A stretch of DNA of 5,500 bases from Alphaproteobacteria bacterium (GTDB lineage Bacteria > Pseudomonadota > Alphaproteobacteria > Rhodobacterales > Rhodobacteraceae). The notes beneath the pieces are model-generated. The model saw only the letters and a program-made list of their open reading frames with translations. It ran no database searches and was not told the origin of the DNA. How positions within the stretch are numbered: the first letter of the stretch is position 1; each line of letters opens with the position of its first letter. The stretch lies in contig JAJRUE010000130.1 of assembly GCA_024277955.1 (NCBI GenBank), positions 1 through 5,500 of the forward strand, given 5' to 3'. Of this stretch, positions 1-5,500 are shown piece by piece. The position numbers and the translations under genes are program-made.

Positions 1-1447
<1,447 letters not shown>

Positions 1448-1456
1448 TCTGTGCTC

Positions 1457-1489
1457 TAGGTCACATACCCATCAATCCTGTGCCACTGG
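1457..1489 (+). repeat. Left terminal inverted repeat plus TA
   Basis: This is the left arm of the 33-bp perfect inverted repeat (31 bp of element end plus flanking TA). It starts TAGGTCACATACCC and ends CCTGTGCCACTGG. Complementarity to 1691-1723 is complete and stops abruptly on both sides (1456 C against 1724 A; 1490 C against 1690 A), which defines the boundaries. Confidence 0.9.
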
Positions 1490-1721
1490 CGCGATTGCTG
1501 CGAAAGCTCAGGGGTTCGGCGCGCGCCGGGCATGGTGGATCCATTCCCTGCGCGCGCCGTGCCGCTGAGGTGAAGCTGCAGCCGCGTCCTTCGGATTTGA
1601 CGCATTTTCTGCATGACGGCGTCACAGAGCCTTGAAATAGCACCACTATTCCTGCGGCCCAGTTCCTTGTCACACAAGAAATTTGTCAAACCAGTGGCAC
1701 AGGATTGATGGGTATGTGACC
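1459..1721. mobile_element. MITE-like non-autonomous element, 263 bp, with perfect 31-bp terminal inverted repeats
   Basis: The ends are exact inverted copies: they begin GGTCACATACCCATC and finish with its complement GATGGGTATGTGACC. The 31-bp arms lie at 1459-1489 and 1691-1721, and TA flanks both sides (1457-1458 and 1722-1723), consistent with a TA target duplication. The 201-bp interior has no convincing transposase. The minus-strand frames crossing it are short, low in family-like features and run past the ends. Size, perfect ends, TA flanks and lack of coding fit a miniature inverted-repeat element moved in trans. TA duplication is known for IS630/Tc1-mariner elements and for some IS5-family (IS427-type) elements; I cannot choose between them by eye. 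The exact identity of the arms suggests recent insertion or recent mobility. A plain long hairpin with a regulatory role is the alternative reading. Confidence 0.75.
1517..1559. repeat. GC-rich inverted repeat inside the MITE-like element
   Basis: CGGCGCGCGC at 1517-1526 pairs fully with GCGCGCGCCG at 1550-1559 around a 23-bp spacer containing GGATCC. The left arm also lies within a 12-bp self-palindrome (1517-1528). CTCAG at 1507-1511 and CTGAG at 1565-1569 extend the fold with bulges. Internal self-complementarity of this kind is common in MITEs and would strengthen a hairpin in the transcript. It may equally be a by-product of high GC content. Confidence 0.5.
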
Positions 1722-1723
1722 TA
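1691..1723 (-). repeat. Right terminal inverted repeat plus TA
   Basis: This is the right arm, the exact reverse complement of 1457-1489. It starts CCAGTGGCACAGG and ends GGGTATGTGACCTA. As RNA, the two arms could pair into a 33-bp stem closing a 201-nt loop, in either transcription direction. Confidence 0.9.
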
Positions 1724-1738
1724 AGATTCGGGCCGGGC

Positions 1739-1762
1739 GGAAGCGGTTTGCAAACCGCTTCC
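1739..1762. repeat. Perfect 24-bp palindrome
   Basis: The half-site GGAAGCGGTTTG is followed directly by its own reverse complement, with no spacer. In RNA it would give about ten pairs closed by a four-base loop. The AAGCGGTTT core resembles the AAGGCGTTT core of the next hairpin, so the two may be members of one repeat family. Confidence 0.85.
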
Positions 1763-1784
1763 AAGGCGTTTCCAAACGCCTTGG
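1761..1784. repeat. Second palindrome, 11-bp arms with 2-base spacer
   Basis: CCAAGGCGTTT (1761-1771) and AAACGCCTTGG (1774-1784) are exact complements around CC. It adjoins the preceding palindrome and shares bases 1761-1762 with it. Confidence 0.85.
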
Positions 1785-1803
1785 CCCGGCCCCGCGGCCA
1801 GTC

Positions 1804-2457
1804 TCAGCGCCGCGGCTTGCCGCGCCAGGTCACCAGCCAGGCGGCCAGCCGCCCCCACAACCCCTTGGCCCGCGCCCGGGCCGCGTCGCCCGCTTCGTCC
1901 AGGTCTTCCAGGACCGGATCGATCGTGCGTTCGCGAAACTGCAGCCACATCCGGCGCAGCATGAAAATGGCCAGCGCCAGCAATGTCAGGATGACGATGT
2001 TCACCCACGGAATGATCCGCACGTCCGGCCCGTCCACCGGACGGATGCCCACCGCGTTCGGGTAGATCGACAGAAACTCGTTTCGCCAGCCGTAATGGGT
2101 GATCACCACCCATTTGGGGTCGTCCTTGGTGGAAATCAGGTCCGCCGCTTCCGCCTGCAGGTTCGAGGTATCCAGCTTGAAATAGGGCGGCCAGCCCCAG
2201 CCGGTGTCTTCGTTGCGATAGACCATCGGCTTGCCGTTCGGGCGGATCGTCTGGATGAAGAACACATCGCGGTTCACCGTGCCCGCGGCATTGCCGGTAT
2301 CGGGCGACGCCCAGAAGATCGAGTTCGCCCCGAAATCCACGCGCTTTTCATATGTGCCGGTAATGCGCACGATGTCGTGCTGGGGCAAGGTGTAGTGCAG
2401 GAAGGCAAAGACCAGCACCGCAAGCACCGTCCAGAAGGTCCATTTCGCATAGCGCAT
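1804..2457 (-). CDS. DUF1523-like membrane protein
   Basis: This is a 217-residue protein of unknown biochemical role. Residues 5-23 are a membrane helix following the N-terminal MRYAKW. Residues 24-147 form a hydrophilic, probably periplasmic domain. A second helix spans about 148-168 and leads into a charged cytosolic tail (FRERTIDPVLEDLDEA, then a basic end). The domain carries the stretches YRNEDTGWGWPPYFK (80-94) and HYGWRNEFLSIYPNAVGIRPV (121-141, starting HYGWRNEF), which I recognise from DUF1523 proteins of Rhodobacterales. Length fits that family. ATG at 2457 is chosen because GAGG lies six bases upstream. A GTG at 2469 overlapping the upstream stop codon would add four residues (MRCA) and is the alternative. 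It is the last gene of the operon, with its stop at 1806-1804 just before the palindromic block. Family call is from memory; function is unknown. Confidence 0.85.
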   Translation of the reverse strand: MRYAKWTFWTVLAVLVFAFLHYTLPQHDIVRITGTYEKRVDFGANSIFWASPDTGNAAGTVNRDVFFIQTIRPNGKPMVYRNEDTGWGWPPYFKLDTSNLQAEAADLISTKDDPKWVVITHYGWRNEFLSIYPNAVGIRPVDGPDVRIIPWVNIVILTLLALAIFMLRRMWLQFRERTIDPVLEDLDEAGDAARARAKGLWGRLAAWLVTWRGKPRR

Positions 2458-2463
2458 CGCGCA

Positions 2464-2467
2464 CCTC
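2464..2467 (-). promoter_or_regulatory. Ribosome binding site for the DUF1523-like gene
   Basis: GAGG on the minus strand, with six bases before the ATG at 2457. It overlaps the stop codon of the upstream gene (2468-2466). This favours the ATG over the GTG at 2469 and points to coupled translation. Confidence 0.6.
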
Positions 2468-2729
2468 ACATGAAGTTTATGACATAGAGCATGCCGATCA
2501 CCAGCAGCACCGGGATGACGTAGACCAGGATGATCAACTTGCGGCGCAGGCTGCCTTCGTATTCGGCCATTCCCTTTTCGATATAGGCGTCGCGGTCGCC
2601 GGTTTTCACCTCTTCATCCCATTCTTTTTCGAGCTTTTCCCGCCGGACCGAGCGCGAATACACCGACAGCAGCACATAAAACACCGTCAGCACCACAAAG
2701 CCGATCACGGCCATTCGCAATATGCCCAT
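2466..2729 (-). CDS. Small two-helix membrane protein, unknown function
   Basis: This 87-residue protein has a hydrophobic helix at about 5-24, a strongly charged middle at 25-64 (VRREKLEKEWDEEVKTGDRD), and a second helix at about 65-86 that ends close to the C-terminus. Basic residues next to both helices (SRSVRREK and SLRRK) put the charged loop in the cytosol, with both ends outside or near the outer membrane face. The middle is likely helical and could touch a cytosolic partner. The ATG shares one base with the stop of the upstream gene (TGATG), and a strong GAGGAG lies nine bases upstream, so expression should follow the 479-residue protein. I do not recognise a named family. Length, coupling and helix pattern make it a real gene. 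Confidence 0.82.
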   Translation of the reverse strand: MGILRMAVIGFVVLTVFYVLLSVYSRSVRREKLEKEWDEEVKTGDRDAYIEKGMAEYEGSLRRKLIILVYVIPVLLVIGMLYVINFM

Positions 2730-4168
2730 CAGCGGCGTCTCCTCTTTTGCCAGGGACCGTCGAACTGATCTTTCTTGCGTGATTTCCTGCGTTTCGGCTG
2801 CGGTTGGCGCGCCTGGCTGACCGCCCCCCAGGGGCCGACCACCGCGATCACGTCGTCCACCGCCGTGTCGGGGTCGGGGTCAGGGGCGCCGTCGCGCATC
2901 GGTTCGTCTCCGCCAAACAGCGCCAGCCGGGTGCCGGCCTTGTCCACCTGGTATTCGCGCAGCAGAAAATCGACGACATATTGCTTCTTCTGCTCGGGCC
3001 AGCCGCGGTAAAGGTCGTAAAACAGCTGCTTGTGGCAGATGAACAGTTGGCGCACGTCCAGCGGCGTCAGTTCGGCCAGAAGCTGGTTCACCAGGTCGCG
3101 CAGCGGGCCGGGACGCGCGCGCAGAGTGTAGAAATAGGCCGGGTGTTCGGAATTGATCTTGGGCCATTTGCCCCCCGCCGTGGCCCAGGACTTGAGCGCC
3201 GCCAGCCCCTGAAACTCGGGCGGCAGGCGGCTGCCCAGTCCGTGCGCGATCTTGCGCAGGTCACGCCGGCTGGCGCCGCCCAGGTCGATCCCCAGTTCGG
3301 CGGCCTGCGACACCAGGATAAAGTCCATCTTCTGGCCCAGGATGGCGGCGGCGTCGGTGCGCCGCGCCCGCACAATCGGTTCCACCAGGTCGTTCAGGTC
3401 CAGAAACCGGGCGATGCGGTTGCGTTCGCCAAGCTCAAAGGTAAAGGCGATCGGCAACGCACCCAGCGCCTGTTTCGCCCCGACCGAGATCGCCGCCGGA
3501 TGCTCGACCGACCGAAAGACGTAAAGCCCGCCGAAATGCGAGGTCCAGAAATCGTCATGGGTGACACTGAGCGGCGCCAGTTTCAGCGGGTTGCGGGTGA
3601 CATCGCCGGTCTTTTCCGCCAGCACCATCATTTCGGCAATCAGCACGTCGTCCCACCAGGCGTCCGGTTCGCTGCGGAACCGTTCGATCAGCTCGGCCAG
3701 CTTGCCGGCTTCGGCCACCAGGCTGCCGGTGGTATCGGCCTCGACGCTGACCGCGCGGATGTCGAAAAGCCGCGCCGGGCTGTCCAGATCGAAGACCGAA
3801 TTCGCCAGCTCGCCCGCCACCGCATCGCGCGCGGTCAGCGCAAACAGCCCGGCTTCGTTTTCCTCGATGAAGCGGCGCAGGATGGCGCGCGAGGTCGAAA
3901 AGGTCGCGTTCAGCAGCGGCGCGGTTTTCTGCGCGGTGGTCAGCAGGATGAACTGCCGGTTACAGCCGTTGGGGTTCAGGTAAAGGTCATCGCCCAGCTC
4001 GTCGCCGATCTCGGGGGAATAGCCGGAAATGTCGATGTGGAAATCGGCCAGCGCCGTGGTCTTGCCGGTCAGCGATTTCAGCGCCCGATTGTAGCGATCC
4101 ACCAGCGCCGGGCTGTCCACCGGGATCAGGTTGCCGAACATCAGGCCAGTTTCGATGAGCCGTTTCAT
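2729..4168 (-). CDS. Soluble protein of unknown function, possibly DUF6638, with polybasic C-terminus
   Basis: This 479-residue protein has no signal peptide or membrane helix and should be cytosolic. Recognisable blocks are an N-terminal region with FHIDISGYSPEIGDELGDD (43-61) and NPNGCNRQFILL (65-76), a central segment with HDDFWTSHFGGLYVFRS (204-220), and a helical C-terminal half with LFICHKQLFYDLYRGWPEQKKQY (from 375). After about 418 it becomes disordered in composition: an acidic linker (GDEPMRDGAPDPDPD) and then a lysine/arginine tail (PKRRKSRKK and QKRRRR, 458-479). That tail could bind nucleic acid or acidic lipid; this is inference. I know of no catalytic motif here. I tentatively recall DUF6638 for this type of protein in Rhodobacteraceae, not verified. 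The start is the ATG overlapping the upstream stop by four bases (ATGA at 4168-4165), so it is coupled to the membrane protein gene before it. Confidence 0.85.
   Translation of the reverse strand: MKRLIETGLMFGNLIPVDSPALVDRYNRALKSLTGKTTALADFHIDISGYSPEIGDELGDDLYLNPNGCNRQFILLTTAQKTAPLLNATFSTSRAILRRFIEENEAGLFALTARDAVAGELANSVFDLDSPARLFDIRAVSVEADTTGSLVAEAGKLAELIERFRSEPDAWWDDVLIAEMMVLAEKTGDVTRNPLKLAPLSVTHDDFWTSHFGGLYVFRSVEHPAAISVGAKQALGALPIAFTFELGERNRIARFLDLNDLVEPIVRARRTDAAAILGQKMDFILVSQAAELGIDLGGASRRDLRKIAHGLGSRLPPEFQGLAALKSWATAGGKWPKINSEHPAYFYTLRARPGPLRDLVNQLLAELTPLDVRQLFICHKQLFYDLYRGWPEQKKQYVVDFLLREYQVDKAGTRLALFGGDEPMRDGAPDPDPDTAVDDVIAVVGPWGAVSQARQPQPKRRKSRKKDQFDGPWQKRRRR
2739..2744 (-). promoter_or_regulatory. 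Strong ribosome binding site embedded in the preceding coding sequence
   Basis: GAGGAG on the minus strand lies nine bases before the ATG at 2729. The same bases supply parts of the AAG AGG AGA codons (Lys-Arg-Arg) in the polybasic end of the upstream protein, so the tail codons double as the initiation signal for the next gene. Confidence 0.65.
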
Positions 4169-4545
4169 GAGCGCCCCCGCCTGGCGATTTCCTGGCCCTT
4201 GCGCCGTTCGCCCCCGGTTGCGCGCACGAACCAGACCAGCACCAGGATCGGCCCCCAGAACAGCGCCGCCCCCAGCGAACGGCCCATGAAAAAGCCGATC
4301 ATGCCGGTCGGATCGGCCGAAAACGGCCCCGCCAGCGACACCCCGCCCGCCACATAGACCAGCGCAAAGATCACGCCGCCCGCCAGCACCAGCGTGGCCG
4401 CCGACAGCGCCACCGCCGCCGCCAGCCGAGCCTGCGATAGCGTCGCCGGGCCGGCATAGAGGCGCGGCAGCAAGATCGCGCCGGCCAGCAGCAGCGTCAG
4501 CGGCAGGCCGGTGTTGGTGAAACCTATGGGCGCGGGGGCGTTCAT
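4165..4545 (-). CDS. Three-helix membrane protein, unknown function
   Basis: This 126-residue protein is dominated by hydrophobic segments at about 14-30, 41-68 and 83-107, rich in Ala, Leu and Gly. It ends in a basic cytosolic tail (GGERRKGQEIARRGRS), which by the positive-inside rule places the C-terminus in the cytosol and the N-terminus outside. The loop between helices 2 and 3 (AGPFSADPTG) carries Pro and Asp and may be exposed. No family is recognised. It starts at an ATG overlapping the AAA+ ATPase stop (ATGA, 4545-4542), and its own stop overlaps the next ATG the same way. No clear Shine-Dalgarno precedes it, so translation probably depends on ribosomes finishing the ATPase gene. Position directly after the ATPase suggests it may anchor that enzyme to the membrane; this is inference. 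Confidence 0.8.
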   Translation of the reverse strand: MNAPAPIGFTNTGLPLTLLLAGAILLPRLYAGPATLSQARLAAAVALSAATLVLAGGVIFALVYVAGGVSLAGPFSADPTGMIGFFMGRSLGAALFWGPILVLVWFVRATGGERRKGQEIARRGRS

Positions 4546-5500
4546 GTGTCGGCCTTTTTCGCCAGGTAGCGGCGCTTGGCCTCTTCCATCCGGCTCATGT
4601 CGCGCACCGCGGCTTCGATCGCGGCTTCGTCGGACTTGTCGGCATAGCGGAATTCGCTGTCGGCGTAGCGGTTGATCTCCTGGATCACCATGTCGACGGT
4701 GATCGGCTTCATCATCTCGCGGATCATCGCCAGCTTTTCGTCATAGGGGCGGAACAGGAACAGCTCGGGCTGTTCCATCCAGTCGTCGGGCAGCTCGAAA
4801 TCCATCGAGCGCACCTTGACCGCATCGGTGATGTTCTTTATCGCGCGCCCGGTAAAGCGCGCATCCTCGGCCTGGATCGCCTTGAGGTAACTTCCCAGTT
4901 TCGCCAGCGTATCCAGCGGCCCCATCTCGCGCGTCACCCGATCCCAGATGCGCGCCAGCTTGTCTTCGTGCGGTCGGCTGTAGCTGTCGAACGACGCCGC
5001 CACCGCGCGCTTGATTTCCTGCGACGCGAACAGGTCGTGATCGCCCACCGGGATCGCGTGGTTCTTGCCCAGCAGCAGGTGCAGGATGTCGATGTAATCC
5101 TCGCGGCTTTGCGGCCCGTCCACCAGAAAACGCGCCCCGGCGCGCTGGCGTAGCGCATCGTCCACGTTTTCCGGGTAGTTGGAAAACATCCCGAAGGTGC
5201 AGTTGCCGCGCACCACCGTGTTGGCGCCGGCAAAGGCCTCCATCAACACGGCGGTGACTTCCTGCTGGCCGGCCGAGGACTGCCGGTCGCCACGCTTGCC
5301 GGCCACCTGGTCGATGTCGTCGATGGTGCCGAACCCGATCACGTTCACATCCATCACGCTGTCGATGAAGGCGCGGGCATTCTGCCCCGACTTGCCCTGG
5401 TAGCTGTCGATCTGGTCGATCGAGAAATTCTGATAGCGAAAGGCATAGCCGGCGTTCTGGCAATAGTCGTTGATCAGCCCGGCCATCATCTGGATCAGCA
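4542..5500 (-). CDS. AAA+ family ATPase, N-terminus beyond window
   Basis: The frame is open to the right edge, so the gene is partial. Counting from the first in-window Met (5489), Walker B is IGFGTIDDIDQVAGKR (51-66), with Asp57 as the metal-binding residue and Asp58 where most AAA+ proteins have the catalytic Glu. Sensor 1 is Asn104 in MFSNYPENVDDAL, matching the ATNRPxxLDxAL pattern of classical AAA proteins. Arg114, Arg116 and Arg120 in DALRQRAGARF are arginine-finger candidates. FTGRAIKNI (212-220) looks like sensor 2, with Arg215. A helical C-terminal domain follows and ends in a charged stretch (MEEAKRRYLAKKADT). Walker A should lie to the right of base 5500. The protein is expected to form a ring and use ATP to remodel a substrate. 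It is first among the visible operon genes, overlapping the next by four bases. Subfamily and substrate are unknown. Confidence 0.92.
   Translation of the reverse strand, partial: LIQMMAGLINDYCQNAGYAFRYQNFSIDQIDSYQGKSGQNARAFIDSVMDVNVIGFGTIDDIDQVAGKRGDRQSSAGQQEVTAVLMEAFAGANTVVRGNCTFGMFSNYPENVDDALRQRAGARFLVDGPQSREDYIDILHLLLGKNHAIPVGDHDLFASQEIKRAVAASFDSYSRPHEDKLARIWDRVTREMGPLDTLAKLGSYLKAIQAEDARFTGRAIKNITDAVKVRSMDFELPDDWMEQPELFLFRPYDEKLAMIREMMKPITVDMVIQEINRYADSEFRYADKSDEAAIEAAVRDMSRMEEAKRRYLAKKADT

Larger units (their letters stand above)
1730..1792. terminator. Probable bidirectional terminator: three-way junction of two palindromes inside a 9-bp stem
   Basis: GGGCCGGGC (1730-1738) pairs exactly with GCCCGGCCC (1784-1792). 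Enclosed between them are two perfect hairpins, 1739-1762 and 1761-1784, which share two or three bases at their joints. The block sits between convergent genes, leuA on the left and the minus-strand operon ending at 1804, where a shared terminator is expected. There is no T-run on either strand, so it is not a textbook intrinsic terminator. It could instead be a REP-like intergenic repeat that blocks exonucleases or stops RNA polymerase by structure alone. Confidence 0.65.

Noticed and set aside
1666..1678. Small hairpin CTTGT-CAC-ACAAG near the right end of the element
   Set aside because: Five pairs with a three-base loop can arise by chance; no T-run or other signal supports a function.
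1456..1764. Minus-strand frame of 102 codons, and an overlapping 70-codon frame at 1461-1673, in the intergenic region
   Set aside because: Both are made largely of the MITE-like element; the longer also takes in the first palindrome. They show no transposase-like residues or recognisable domain.
1792..1815. Additional inverted repeat CCGCGGC/GCCGCGG at the end of the DUF1523-like gene
   Set aside because: Only seven pairs around a ten-base loop in very GC-rich sequence, overlapping the last codons; weak beside the neighbouring perfect palindromes.
2804..4357. Plus-strand frame of 517 codons opposite the 479-residue gene
   Set aside because: It is longer than the sense gene but is rich in Gln, Arg, Gly and His without domains, typical of the antisense of GC-rich coding DNA. 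It crosses the overlapped junction of two well-supported minus-strand genes.
4741..5463. Minus-strand frame of 240 codons inside the AAA+ gene
   Set aside because: It is in a different frame from the clear Walker B and sensor motifs and has an Arg/Gly-rich shadow composition.

Overview
The window is GC-rich DNA with the coding style of an alphaproteobacterium. The 217-residue protein at 1804-2457 looks like a DUF1523 family member, and its neighbours resemble proteins I associate with Rhodobacteraceae (roseobacter/Rhodobacter relatives). The taxonomic call is inference from protein resemblance and base composition; no rRNA or other marker is present.

Layout: bases 1-1447 hold most of leuA (2-isopropylmalate synthase, plus strand, 5' end outside the window). 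Bases 1804-5500 hold five minus-strand genes converging on leuA. In transcription order they are an AAA+ ATPase (N-terminus with Walker A outside the window), a 126-residue three-helix membrane protein, a 479-residue soluble protein with an acidic linker and polybasic tail (possibly DUF6638), an 87-residue two-helix membrane protein, and the DUF1523-like membrane protein. Every junction overlaps or nearly so (ATGA, ATGA, TGATG, GTGA), so there is no internal room for promoters, and the five genes should be one translationally coupled operon. Its promoter lies beyond the right edge.

The 356-bp gap at 1448-1803 is the most structured part. It contains a 263-bp MITE-like element (1459-1721) with perfect 31-bp terminal inverted repeats flanked by TA on both sides. 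The element sits 11 bp after the leuA stop codon. Immediately beyond it is a 63-bp block (1730-1792) of two adjoining palindromes enclosed by a 9-bp outer stem, which would fold as a three-way junction and probably ends transcription from both directions. Removing the element would put this block about 16 bp after the leuA stop, suggesting the insertion separated leuA from its terminator.

How the parts work together: leuA commits carbon to leucine synthesis and has no obvious functional link to the opposing operon. The operon pairs a cytosolic AAA+ motor with a soluble partner and three small membrane proteins. This suggests an ATP-driven membrane-associated machine of unknown function, the best candidate here for an undescribed system.
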